This document shows positions 8,818 to 16,869 of a stretch of DNA of 36,272 nt, in pieces (positions within the stretch are counted from its first letter, which is position 1; the number at the start of each line of letters is the position of its first letter). The DNA lies in the NCBI GenBank assembly GCA_947259415.1, contig CAMYMI010000027.1, positions 1 to 36,272 on the forward strand. The letters are read 5' to 3'. The stretch is from an uncultured Ectothiorhodospiraceae bacterium (GTDB lineage: Bacteria > Pseudomonadota > Gammaproteobacteria > UBA9214). The position numbers were made by a program, and so were the translations under genes. A model generated the notes under the pieces. It was given only the letters and a program-made list of their open reading frames with translations. It was not told the DNA's origin and did not search any database.

Positions 8818-9215
8818 TGGGGATCACTGAACGGGCTACTCCACCGTGTCCCGCCATCACCATCCACCGCATTCGCCGGCGCATACTGCGCCGCCTCCTG
8901 CGAGGACGCCACCGCAGGCTTGCCCTGCGCCAGATCGCCCGGCGGGACCGGCGGCGTATCCACCACAGTCACCTGGGCGGTGCCAGTGATCGCCCCGCCC
9001 GTCGTCTCCGTCGCCGTCACCGTATGAGCCGGCCCACCCGCGACCGTCGCCGTGAACAACCCGCTAATGACATCGATCGTCCCGCCACCCGAAACCGTCC
9101 AGTCAACCGCCGCCGGATACACCGCCCCATACTGGTCATAACCCGTGGCCGTGAAGACCCGTGGCCGTGAAGAATTGCGTGGCATCCACCTCCACCGTCG
9201 CTGTTGCCGGTTCAA
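8631..9215 (-). pseudogene. Ig-like and discoidin (F5/8 type C) fragment of the broken exoprotein
   Basis: The meaningful part runs from about 9172 to 8740. It completes the Ig-like (Big_2) domain begun in the upstream frame (ATGYDQYGAVYPAAVDWTVS, then GLFTATVAG) and continues through a proline linker into a discoidin domain with AQGKPAVASSQEAAQYAPAN, AVDGDGGTRWSS, and DPHWIYVDLGD...VVLNWEFAYGQAYE. That last motif is normally followed by about 25-30 residues of strand sequence before RYVRMYGT. Here they are absent and the frame changes, indicating a deletion. The TTG start and the final 20 residues are frame-shift noise. Confidence 0.7.
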
Positions 9216-11580
9216 TAGTTATCGACGTTAATTGCGAGGGTGTCCGGTAGGAAATACCCGGGCCCAGAAATTCCACATACACGAGGTCGAGCAGTCCGCC
9301 AGAAGAAGGATCCCCGCTGAAAACAAGATAGAGATCCTGGGTACCGCCGGGATCTACAAGCACATCTTCGATATCAACCCAGTTATTCGGACTGCCAGTG
9401 TCTGGAACGGCTACTTCAGACAGAAGAGTGCCATCAGGTGATCCAAGCCGTAATTCGATATTCCAGTTGCCGCCAGTTGAAGCAATCCGATATCTGATTC
9501 CGTTGATGCCATCCAGACTTCTCTGCTCAAGTTTTAAGAATGCAGAATCCTCTAAGACCCTTACTGCATTCCGGGCTTCGTATTGCAAATCACTATTTGG
9601 AATGAACTGGACAGCGTTTGCCCCATCATGGAATTCAGCTGGTACGCGTTTAGGATACAGCTTTAAGACACTGTATGAATCAAGCCCATTAGTATCTGTA
9701 TATCCGGCAAGGAACTGGTAATAAAGATCATCCTCGCCATTAGTATTGTGGTCACTATAGAACTGGAACGTTGATTCGCAACTAGTACCAATAGGCGTCA
9801 AATCATGTGCATGATCAAGGTGTCCCAACGCCGGTATGATATCAACAGCATCGCATGAAATACCTCCGTCCTGTATGGAGCCATCCTCGTCGTCATTTAC
9901 GAATACACTGACATCAACAAAGTCAAGCCAGTCAAACATTCCGCCATTCGGCGGCCAACTATACCCGACATCAGCGATATTGTTTCCGGCATGGATTGTA
10001 ATGTTTGCTACAGAGCTGGCACCCTGCGGATCTTCCACTGTTAGCTGTGCATTGAATATGCCTTCGGTTGTATAGGTATGCGCAGAATCAGGAGTAATTG
10101 CATCGATTACACCGTCAGTCTCGAAGTCCCAGGTAAAAGTAAGCGGATCCCCGTCTGGGTCATTACTACCCGCACTTGAGAAATTCACGGTCAGTGGCAA
10201 CGACCCGCTACGGTTATCGGCGCTGGCTATGGCGATTGGGGAAAGGTTGAAAGTCTCGCCAATATAGTCTAGCCGGCTCAGTACCCCGTTACCAACATCA
10301 AGAGCACAACAGCCCGTACCGTATTCCAGTATGTAAAGTTGGTGATCCGGACCTATTTCAAAATCAATGTATCCCTGTCCAGCCCCCGAAATTACGTTCC
10401 ATGGCTCGTTACGTATGATGTTCCCGGCATCGTCAAAGCCGACATACCAGACATTGCTGGTATTGAAGTCCCAATATAAAAGGTGCCTATCAAAGCTTAC
10501 CGGCAATTTATTAGGATTTGTGACATCAGGATCGAAATTATAAACCGGGCCAGCCATGTATGAAGCGCGTGCTACTGTAATCCATGCGGGTTGGGCTGGT
10601 GGTAATTCACGTGGGCCCGTATTCCATTGTGAGTCATTTGTAGGTAACAACGGATCAAAATAATAATCGAGATAGGTATTACGGTAAGGTAAATTGGGAC
10701 CGATAAAATGCGGCCAGCCGTAATTACCAGCAACCTCTGTACGATTTATTTCATCCTTCCCAGAAGGTCCGTCGGCGCTGTCCACATTTGCATCCGGGCC
10801 GACATCACCCCAGAAAAGCCAGTTGGTAAGCGGGTCAATGGAAAACTTGTAGGGATTCCGCGCCCCCATGATATAGATTTCTGGGAGACCTTCGGAAGAA
10901 TCCGTGAAAAGATTACCATTAGGAATCGTGTAGGTGCCGTTTGTTTCTGGATGAATTCTCAGGATCTTGCCACGCAAATCCATGGTGTTTGCTGATGATT
11001 TCTCTGCACTCCTGACATAATCTACTTCATCTAGTGCCGCGTAATTTCCATGCAAAGTATCGTCGCCAATGCCAATATATAAATTCCCAAATTGGTCGAA
11101 TTCCAGATTACCACCATCATGGTGTCCTCCTTCACGATCAACTGGTACTTCCAGCATCACAACTTCGGAGGCCAAATTGATACTGTCACCACTGACAGAA
11201 AAGCGTGAAAGACGATTTACATTTGGTGACAGTGGGGAATAGTAGAGGTAGACAAATCCGTTGGTCTCGAAAGACGGATCAAAGGCAATGCCCATGAGGC
11301 CTGCTTCGATCCCTGTATAGACATCTAATAGCGCGGCGACCTGTGTGGCTTGTGTGCTTGGCTTGTAAACAAGTACCTCACCATAGCGATTGAGGATAAA
11401 TATGCGTCCATCTGGGGCAAATTCAAAATTAACAGCATTAGCCAATCCCGTTGCTATTGGAACCTTTTGAAAATCATCTGCTCCCGGGACTGGTTCGCTA
11501 TGGGCCTGAGATACCATGAACAATAAACATGCCATCAAGCTGGCAGCCCAGACTTGAGATATGTTCTTTATTTTAAACAT
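9136..11580 (-). CDS. Secreted glucose/sorbosone dehydrogenase with PKD and CBM6-like domains (N-terminal part of the broken exoprotein)
   Basis: The 814-residue frame starts with a signal peptide (1-28, ...MVSQAHSEP). A six-bladed propeller of the soluble PQQ-dependent glucose dehydrogenase/sorbosone dehydrogenase family follows (about 40-440). The catalytic-His segment is HHDGGNLEFDQFGNLYIGIG, and AGLMGIAFDP and YGWPHFIG are also typical. Next come a PKD domain (SNDPDGDPLTFTWDFETDG), a CBM6-like sandwich (GNWNIELRLGSPDGT...LDLVYVEFLG) and the start of an Ig-like domain. Family members oxidise sugars using PQQ, or act only as glycan-binding propellers. The natural frame ends at the 16-bp duplication (9141-9172), giving a junk tail LHGHGL and a stop at 9136. 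The shortened product could still be secreted and folded. No clear ribosome binding site precedes the ATG. Confidence 0.85.
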   Translation of the reverse strand: MFKIKNISQVWAASLMACLLFMVSQAHSEPVPGADDFQKVPIATGLANAVNFEFAPDGRIFILNRYGEVLVYKPSTQATQVAALLDVYTGIEAGLMGIAFDPSFETNGFVYLYYSPLSPNVNRLSRFSVSGDSINLASEVVMLEVPVDREGGHHDGGNLEFDQFGNLYIGIGDDTLHGNYAALDEVDYVRSAEKSSANTMDLRGKILRIHPETNGTYTIPNGNLFTDSSEGLPEIYIMGARNPYKFSIDPLTNWLFWGDVGPDANVDSADGPSGKDEINRTEVAGNYGWPHFIGPNLPYRNTYLDYYFDPLLPTNDSQWNTGPRELPPAQPAWITVARASYMAGPVYNFDPDVTNPNKLPVSFDRHLLYWDFNTSNVWYVGFDDAGNIIRNEPWNVISGAGQGYIDFEIGPDHQLYILEYGTGCCALDVGNGVLSRLDYIGETFNLSPIAIASADNRSGSLPLTVNFSSAGSNDPDGDPLTFTWDFETDGVIDAITPDSAHTYTTEGIFNAQLTVEDPQGASSVANITIHAGNNIADVGYSWPPNGGMFDWLDFVDVSVFVNDDEDGSIQDGGISCDAVDIIPALGHLDHAHDLTPIGTSCESTFQFYSDHNTNGEDDLYYQFLAGYTDTNGLDSYSVLKLYPKRVPAEFHDGANAVQFIPNSDLQYEARNAVRVLEDSAFLKLEQRSLDGINGIRYRIASTGGNWNIELRLGSPDGTLLSEVAVPDTGSPNNWVDIEDVLVDPGGTQDLYLVFSGDPSSGGLLDLVYVEFLGPGISYRTPSQLTSITIEPATATVEVDATQFFTATGLHGHGL
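9141..9172. repeat. Perfect 16-bp tandem duplication causing a frameshift
   Basis: The 16-mer acccgtggccgtgaag occurs twice back to back (9141-9156 and 9157-9172). Deleting one copy joins the upstream FFTATG to the downstream YDQYGAV in a single frame, so the duplication explains the frame break exactly. Confidence 0.95.
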
Positions 11581-11889
11581 GTGGTGAGAGAAGAGTGTTT
11601 TATATTATTTTTCTGAACAATCTTATTGTTATTATTTCCTGATTTATATACACAGCCTTATATTACTGAATTAGACTATATACTAATAGATAGATGCAGT
11701 CACAACTCTAAATAGACTTCTTTACTAAGGCTATGGAGAATACCAGTAAATTTGCAGAACTCAATACCGCACAAATAGCATAGATTATAGAGGGTTACAT
11801 AATAATTTCATTATGTCTTTTAACATATCATCCATTACTGATTCTATTTTCACTTTTTTCGCATACTCACTACTTAAGGATTGCATCCC
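11581..11889. other. AT-rich intergenic stretch with no recognised gene
   Basis: This is the upstream region of the exoprotein gene. It is strongly AT-rich and presumably carries that gene's minus-strand promoter, but no convincing box pair was found. No open frame, RNA gene or palindrome was recognised. The tandem IS-end array begins at 11890. Confidence 0.5.
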
Positions 11890-12093
11890 TGGACTTGCTT
11901 CGTTTCCGTAGACACTCAGCCTAGTTTTGCTGGACTTGCTTCGTTTCCGTAGACACTCAGCCTAGTTTTGTTGGACTTGCTTCGTTTCCGTAGACACTCA
12001 GCCTAGTTTTGCTGGACTTGCTTCGTTTCCGTAGACACTCAGCCTAGTTTTGTGGACTTGCTTCGTTTCCGTAGACACTCAGCCTAGTTTTGC
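11890..12093. repeat. Five tandem copies of the IS 3' end (41-bp unit)
   Basis: Units lie at 11890-11930, 11931-11971, 11972-12012, 12013-12052 (40 bp) and 12053-12093. Each begins TGGACTTGCTTCGTTTCCGT and ends AGCCTAGTTTTG plus C, T or nothing. The unit is the terminal inverted repeat of the adjoining IS together with the last four codons and stop of its transposase (AKLG-stop). Only the fifth copy belongs to the intact element; the other four are extra. Apart from that variable last base, the copies are identical. Confidence 0.95.
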
Positions 12094-12942
12094 CATCTGC
12101 TGCTCATACTCTGCCGGGCTGATATTTCCCAGGTGCTGATGGCGCCTCGCCCGATTATAAAACACCTCAATATAATCGAATATTTCTGCTCTCGCCGCTT
12201 CACGGGTTTTGAAGATGTGGCGGCGTATTTTCTCCTTCTTCAGGCTACCAAAGAAGGATTCCACTGCCAAATTATCGTAACAGTTACCTCTTCGGCTCAT
12301 GCTCGGCACCAAGCCATGAGTCTGGCAGAACCGATTCCATTCATCGCTGCTGAACTGTGATCCCTGGTCCGAGTGGATGATAACGTCATGTCCGGGCTTG
12401 CGTCGCCATACCGCCATTAGCAAGGCGTCCAACACAACCTCTTTGGCCAGGGTGGACTTCATCGACCAGCCGATGATCCTGCGTGAGTAAAGATCCATCA
12501 CCACCGCCAGGTACAGCCAACCTTCGTACGTGCGAATATAGGTGATATCGGTAACCCAGGCACGATCGGGCTTGTCCATCGAAAATTGTTGCTGCAACCG
12601 ATTGGGTGCCGCGAGCGCAGGCTTGGTGTAGCGGACGCCTGGCTGCTTGTAGCCACGCTGGGCGCGTATTTTGTTACGCCTCATGATCTTGGCAACCCGG
12701 TTCTTGCCAACGCTCTCACCCACCTCACGCAGATCGCAGAGAATACGCGGCGCACCATAGGTGCGGCCGCTCGCCTCATGCGACTCGCGGATCAGCCCTA
12801 ACAGCCGGTCGTCGTCTATCGACCTCTGCGAAGGCGGGCGCTCCAACCAGGCGTAAAATCCACTACGCGATACCCCTAGCAGGCGACACATCGGCTGCAC
12901 CGAATAACGGTCCTGATGCTGCAAAATGAAGGCGTACCTCAC
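12079..12942 (-). CDS. IS3-family transposase OrfB (DDE integrase domain)
   Basis: The 287-residue frame has an HTH_21 region (VSRSGFYAWLERPP) and an rve integrase core. The DDE residues are visible in WVTDITYIRT, HSDQGSQF and NLAVESFFGSLKKE. In this family OrfB is normally made as an OrfAB fusion by -1 frameshifting rather than from its own start. The GTG at 12942 overlaps the orfA stop (GTGA). Reading back through the shift gives KKSGRVLREKPGVRYAFIL, linking the two frames without a stop. The stop codon lies inside the fifth tandem repeat unit. The frame looks intact and the element could be mobile. Confidence 0.93.
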   Translation of the reverse strand: MRYAFILQHQDRYSVQPMCRLLGVSRSGFYAWLERPPSQRSIDDDRLLGLIRESHEASGRTYGAPRILCDLREVGESVGKNRVAKIMRRNKIRAQRGYKQPGVRYTKPALAAPNRLQQQFSMDKPDRAWVTDITYIRTYEGWLYLAVVMDLYSRRIIGWSMKSTLAKEVVLDALLMAVWRRKPGHDVIIHSDQGSQFSSDEWNRFCQTHGLVPSMSRRGNCYDNLAVESFFGSLKKEKIRRHIFKTREAARAEIFDYIEVFYNRARRHQHLGNISPAEYEQQMAKLG

Positions 12943-13223
12943 TCCGGGTTTTTCGCGAAGTACGCGGCCGCTTTTTTTAGGATGTCACGCTCTTCCTGGG
13001 CGCGTCTGAGCTCCGCCTTCAGCTTCAGGTTCTCGCGCCGGACCTCTTTGAGCTCCGCTTCATACCGATCGGTGGCGTCGGGAGCATAGACCTTGACCCA
13101 CTTGTACAGGCTCTGCACAGAAACCCCCAAACGCTTGGCGACATCGGCCACCGCATACCCCCGTTCGACGACCTGCTTGACCGCCTCTTCCTTGAATTCA
13201 TCTGCAAATCGACCCTTGGCCAT
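12939..13223 (-). CDS. IS3-family transposase OrfA (HTH_Tnp_1)
   Basis: The 94-residue protein has an N-terminal helix-turn-helix (FKEEAVKQVVERGYAVADVA, then KRLGVSVQSLYKWV) and a C-terminal leucine-zipper-like coiled coil (LKLKAELRRAQEERDILKKA). OrfA binds the terminal repeats and regulates transposition. The ATG is preceded by a strong GGAGG ribosome binding site. The gene contains the frameshift signal near its end. Confidence 0.93.
   Translation of the reverse strand: MAKGRFADEFKEEAVKQVVERGYAVADVAKRLGVSVQSLYKWVKVYAPDATDRYEAELKEVRRENLKLKAELRRAQEERDILKKAAAYFAKNPE
12971..12978 (-). promoter_or_regulatory. Programmed -1 frameshift site of the IS
   Basis: On the minus strand the sequence reads A7G within the LKKA codons of orfA, the A6G/A7G slippery heptamer typical of IS3 elements. 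Slippage by -1 here fuses OrfA to the OrfB frame with no intervening stop. Confidence 0.75.
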
Positions 13224-13285
13224 GGTGCCTCCTCCCGCGCTTTAAATTAAAGTATAGGAGTGTCTACCGGTTTAGAGGAAGTCCA

Positions 13286-13449
13286 GTTTCTTGCCAATCC
13301 TGGTTTAAATGGCCCTCTCTACGTTAGGATATAAAAATATTCTCCAACCGGGACAGATTCCAGCCAGTGCGTCACGGGTGGTGGGTGGCTTGCTGGGCAG
13401 GGTTATCGGGTCGGGGTAATAAAAACGGCGACCCGAAGGCCGCCGCTAT
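13286..13449. other. Short non-coding gap between the IS and the FG-GAP gene
   Basis: No gene is seen. The sequence next to the FG-GAP gene holds its terminator (listed separately). The remainder shows no repeat, and no copy of the other IS flank was recognised. Confidence 0.5.
13419..13445 (-). terminator. Rho-independent terminator of the FG-GAP gene
   Basis: On the minus strand CGGCGGCC-TTCG-GGTCGCCG forms an 8-bp stem (one G-T pair) with a UUCG tetraloop, followed directly by TTTTTAT. It begins 5 nt after the stop codon of the FG-GAP gene. Confidence 0.9.
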
Positions 13450-15093
13450 TTAATCATTTCTGACGAGACCGACAAGAGGCGACCGCTTACCCCGTTCATG
13501 AGCACGAGGCCAGCGCGAATGGCAAGGCTCAACAGTAAAATTATCACTACCTTCTATGGCTTCTCCGCTATAAGTTTCACCAGTCAATGTGGCTTCTGTA
13601 TCACCACAGGCAATTCCTGTCTGATTTAACTTGAAGGTCAGAATCAGATCATAAAAGCCATCCTTGTTGTAATCTTTGCCCTTGAAGCGAACAGGACTTG
13701 CCTCACTGGGGCCAAAAGCAACTGTTTCTGGATCGACCTGAAGGGCGTCGAATACCGCATCACCCAATATGGCGACTTTTAGATTCCTGTTCTTCTTAAA
13801 GTTGATCACGTTATCTACTGGTTTCTTGCTCGGCTTGATGTCGATGGTAATGTCAGAGACTAGAGAGAAGACGTAGGCCGAACCACTGTTAGCGCCGTTG
13901 TCGTCGACACCAGCAGCGCCGATCAGGGCGGTGTAGCCGTCTACGGCAACCGAGTCCCCGAATGCGTCATCCCTTGCGCCATCACTCGCGGTCAGCTTCG
14001 CCTGCTCAGTCCACACCCCTGCGCTGCGGGTAAAGACGTAGGCCGAACCAGCACGGAGTCCGGCGTCGTCGTCACGGGTTTTGCCAAACAGCGCCATGTT
14101 GCCATCCAAGGCAACTGATTGCCCGAATAGGTCAAACGCTATACCGTCACTCGCGATGAGTTTAGCCTGCTCAGTCCACACCCCGGCGCTGCGGGTAAAG
14201 ACGTAGGCCGAACCACTGTTAAAGCCGTTGTCGTCATCAAGCAAAGCGCCGATCAGGGCAGTGTTGCCGTCCAAGGCGACCGAGCGGCCGAATTCGTCAA
14301 GCTCTATACCGTCACTCGCGGTGAGCTTAGCCTGCTCAGTCCACACCCCTGCGCTGCGAGTGAATACGTACGCCGATCCAGTGTTAAAGTCGGCATTGTT
14401 GTCGTCACCACCAGCGCCGATCAGGGCGGTGTAGCCGTCTACGGCAACCGAGTCCCCAAAGTGGTCATCCCTTGCGCCATCACTCGCGGTCAGCTTCGCC
14501 TGCTCAGTCCACACCCCGGCGCTGCGGGTAAAGACGTAGGCCGAACCACTGTTAACGCCATTGTCGTCGTCCCAATTGGCGCTAATCAGGGCCGTGTCAC
14601 CGTCCAAGGCGACTGACAGCCCGAATTGATCATAAGCTGCGCCATCACTCGCGGTCAGCTTCGCCTGCTCAGTCCACACCCCGGCGCTGTGTTTAAATAC
14701 ATAGGCTGAACCACTGTCAGGGCCGGCGTTATCTTCAAACGCTGCGCCGATCAGGGCGGTGTTGCCGTCCAAGGCGACAGAGACCCCGAAGAGGCTGCCC
14801 CTTGCGCCATCACTCGCGGTCAGCTTCGCCTGCTCAGTCCACACCCCTGCGCTGCGGGTAAAGACGTAGGCCGAACCAGAACCGAGTCCGGCGTCGTCGT
14901 CACCCTGTGCGCCGATCAGGGCCGTGTTGCCGTCCACGGCGACCGAGCTGCCGAATAAGTCTTCAACTGTTCCGTCACTCGCGGTGAGCTTCGCCACTTC
15001 ATTGGGCGTTAATGCCAAGACCGATGGGGCCAGGATTACGAGCAGAGCGCCAATAAGCCCCAGGGAAGAGAATTTTCTTGATTTGATTGTCAT
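13450..15093 (-). CDS. Secreted FG-GAP repeat protein
   Basis: The product is about 547 residues from the ATG at 15093, chosen because AAGGAGG lies 6 nt upstream (15100-15106); an in-frame ATG at 15114 would place that site inside the gene. A signal peptide (LIGALLVILAPSVLALTPNE) is followed by seven repeats of about 55 residues. The theme is TEQAKLTASDG..D.FG.SVA.DG.TALIGA..DD..G..SGSAYVF: FG-GAP, integrin-alpha-like propeller blades with acidic Ca-binding loops. A C-terminal domain (about 110 residues, DITIDIKPSKKP...DYNKDGFYDLILTF) is common in environmental extracellular proteins. Seven blades fit one closed propeller. The role is likely adhesion or matrix binding, and the ligand is unknown. 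It is a single gene with its own terminator. Confidence 0.9.
   Translation of the reverse strand: MTIKSRKFSSLGLIGALLVILAPSVLALTPNEVAKLTASDGTVEDLFGSSVAVDGNTALIGAQGDDDAGLGSGSAYVFTRSAGVWTEQAKLTASDGARGSLFGVSVALDGNTALIGAAFEDNAGPDSGSAYVFKHSAGVWTEQAKLTASDGAAYDQFGLSVALDGDTALISANWDDDNGVNSGSAYVFTRSAGVWTEQAKLTASDGARDDHFGDSVAVDGYTALIGAGGDDNNADFNTGSAYVFTRSAGVWTEQAKLTASDGIELDEFGRSVALDGNTALIGALLDDDNGFNSGSAYVFTRSAGVWTEQAKLIASDGIAFDLFGQSVALDGNMALFGKTRDDDAGLRAGSAYVFTRSAGVWTEQAKLTASDGARDDAFGDSVAVDGYTALIGAAGVDDNGANSGSAYVFSLVSDITIDIKPSKKPVDNVINFKKNRNLKVAILGDAVFDALQVDPETVAFGPSEASPVRFKGKDYNKDGFYDLILTFKLNQTGIACGDTEATLTGETYSGEAIEGSDNFTVEPCHSRWPRAHERGKRSPLVGLVRND
13880..15010 (-). repeat. Seven direct repeats of about 165 bp within the FG-GAP gene
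   Basis: The coding repeats share long identical nucleotide stretches, for example the segment encoding SAGVWTEQAKLTASDG recurs almost unchanged. This indicates recent internal duplication or gene conversion and possible copy-number variation. Confidence 0.85.
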
Positions 15094-15114
15094 GATGATC
15101 CTCCTTGAACTCAT

Positions 15115-15885
15115 ATGACACGTGAATCATGCCTGGCGCTGCGGTAGATTGATTTCACAGTCTTATAAATTAAATATAGTGTATTTCGCGGAATATTTGT
15201 TGCCATCAATCAACCGAATACATTAATTAATACGCTTGCACTGCCTGACTAATACATATGTACTAGTCAGATGAGAATGGTTTGTAATTAAGGCTACCGG
15301 ACTTGGTTTGGTGGGAATGTCTGAGAAGGGTTAGAAGTGATCATCCGAATAAAACACTCAGTTATTCCCCTGGCTACTTCCGACTTCGGCCAGAATCGGA
15401 CGTAGCTCAGAAACAAGGAATCCCGCTTCAGCGGGGTTCTGTACTTCACATTCCGGCCAAAACACGACATTCGCATGAATATGCGAACGGCCAGTTATCT
15501 ACTGGAAACAGTCACCTCACACAACTATTAATCCGCAACAATACGCATCAATAATATTATGAAAGCAAACACACCGTAGCATCGAGTCATCTACACCCGA
15601 GGCCGGGGAACCAGCGCAGCTAGGTGTGCCATGAAGTCCAGAGATTCGAGAGCCCCCTGCGTGGTGCCGTTGCGATACGATGCCTTGAGCTGGTGACTAC
15701 CATACCCCGGGCCGTCAGTGACAGGCATCGCTCAAAAATGGCAGAGCAGGCTATTTATCTAAACAACCGCTCCAGTATATGCGACTCATGCGAGTGGCGG
15801 CCATCTCGTCATACAACGAGAGATCGGACGCATTAACTCCTGATGTTTGCATGCGACATGAAAGCAATAATTCTTTGCGATTCAT
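15115..15885. other. Intergenic stretch with one dispersed repeat, otherwise no recognised gene
   Basis: About 770 bp separate the FG-GAP gene from the next plus-strand gene. Short open frames here have no ribosome binding site and no recognisable motif. The only structure I can support is a 74-bp repeat (15330-15403), with a second copy at 23517-23590. Confidence 0.5.
15330..15403. repeat. Dispersed 74-bp repeat, copy 1
   Basis: It aligns without gaps to 23517-23590 with 59 of 74 identities by hand count. Shared blocks include GAAGTGATCATC, CACTCAG and TGGCTACTTCCGA. Read on the minus strand, both copies are open and encode similar peptides (VR-x-WP-x-SEVAR ... ECF-x-x-MITS). Confidence 0.8.
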
Positions 15886-16869
15886 ATGGGGCCATCAGTG
15901 TGCTTCAGTTCTTATAGTCAGATATGTTCAGAGCCCCTTGGAAGAATTACTACATTTGCGTGGATTTGCGCGACAAAATTTCTCGACAGCTGGCCTGAGA
16001 CTCTCGAACAGGAGAAGAACGTCTCGGTCAATATCAGTCATAGTAATTGTCCCTGCTTGCTCTGTGAATGGGAAAAGAAATTCGCTAGAAAACAAGCCGG
16101 CGCATCTGGAGCCACAAATGTTAGCGAAGTGGTTGAGCAGGTTCATCAAGAAGGATTTGAGCTGACCGAAAAGAAAGCGCTACGTTTGCTGAGGGCCCAC
16201 AAGGATGTGAACTCTTTTAGCGACAATTGGTTTTGGATACCGAGTATAACTGCCGCTCGAAATCGACTGCGAAATGCCGCAAGAAAGATGCTTGCCGTAA
16301 CATCGCCAATAAGAATAATAGACATACGCACCGGGCTGACGCGTGTTTACAATTTTCGTAATTCGACTGGAACTGCGAAGTCTTGGCCGCTACGGGTGCC
16401 ACCCACAAATGTACTGACTGAATTTTTCAAGCAGCACCCCGAATTCGACATCGACGAGAAAGGACGGGCTTGCGCATCTGAAAAGCTTGACTATCGAAAG
16501 GAGTTGGGGCATGTCGATCAAATTTTTGTCGACGTACTTCGATCAACCCCTTCTTCTATATTGGATCGACAAAGTCTTCTTCGAGAATACCTAGATCGTG
16601 GATTAAATGACAGTACCTTTGGTGTTAGCACTACATATAGCCCGATTTTGTCCCATATTGATTTGAATATATGGGCATTGCGTGGAGTTGACGTTAATCC
16701 TGCTGCCGTTGAGGCACTCCGCGCTGCAAATGCACTTCGCCCACGTGAAAAACGCCTTCAAGACTATGGCTGGACCACAGAACGGAAAATTTGGATTGCC
16801 GCCAGAATACCGGAATTCTATGAGTCGTATGTTTGCGGTTGCCCAGGTTCAGTGCTGAGATTTCTGTAA
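15886..16869 (+). CDS. Unrecognised protein, probably truncated by an in-frame TAA
   Basis: The frame encodes 327 residues. I do not recognise a named family. The middle is helical and charged (VSEVVEQVHQEGFELTEKKA...). The region around FGVSTTYSPILSHIDLNIWA, followed by LRGVDVNPAAVEALR, looks like a winged-helix-type segment, and a beta-rich tail starts at YGWTTERKIWIAARIP. The coding sense continues in the same frame after the TAA at 16867-16869 to a TAGTAG at 17083, so the gene is probably nonsense-mutated. The start is uncertain: ATG 15886 has no clear ribosome binding site, and the first 40 or so residues are Cys-rich and look non-coding. The locus is AT-richer than the GC-rich block that follows. 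Confidence 0.5.
   Translation: MGPSVCFSSYSQICSEPLGRITTFAWICATKFLDSWPETLEQEKNVSVNISHSNCPCLLCEWEKKFARKQAGASGATNVSEVVEQVHQEGFELTEKKALRLLRAHKDVNSFSDNWFWIPSITAARNRLRNAARKMLAVTSPIRIIDIRTGLTRVYNFRNSTGTAKSWPLRVPPTNVLTEFFKQHPEFDIDEKGRACASEKLDYRKELGHVDQIFVDVLRSTPSSILDRQSLLREYLDRGLNDSTFGVSTTYSPILSHIDLNIWALRGVDVNPAAVEALRAANALRPREKRLQDYGWTTERKIWIAARIPEFYESYVCGCPGSVLRFL

Larger units (their letters stand above)
6665..11580 (-). pseudogene. Giant multidomain secreted protein gene (glucose/sorbosone dehydrogenase ... SGNH hydrolase), broken by three frame disruptions
   Basis: Four consecutive minus-strand reading frames join into one logical protein of roughly 1,630 residues. In order it has a signal peptide, soluble PQQ-type glucose/sorbosone dehydrogenase, PKD domain, CBM6-like sandwich, Ig-like domain, F5/8 (discoidin) domain, second discoidin-like domain, jelly-roll (LamG-like) domain and SGNH hydrolase. 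Frame is lost at 9141-9172 (perfect 16-bp tandem duplication), near 8740 (apparent out-of-frame deletion inside the discoidin domain) and near 7434-7439 (one base). Removing the duplication restores FTATGYDQYGAVYPAAVDW across the first break. Either the gene is decaying or the assembly carries indel errors; the missing part of the discoidin domain favours real decay. The fragments are described separately. Confidence 0.75.
12053..13285 (-). mobile_element. IS3-family insertion sequence
   Basis: The element is 1,233 bp with imperfect terminal inverted repeats: left TGGACTTGCTTCGTTTCCGT..., right (reverse complement of 13258-13285) TGGACTTCCTCTAAACCGGT..., matching at 20 of 28 positions and both ending GTAGACACTC. 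It encodes orfA and orfB on the minus strand in the standard IS3 arrangement. I found no target-site duplication next to either the outermost or the innermost left end, so this copy may have been rearranged since insertion. Confidence 0.9.

Noticed and set aside
11890-12093. CRISPR array
   Set aside because: The units are head-to-tail with no spacers, and each is the IS 3' end including the transposase stop codon.
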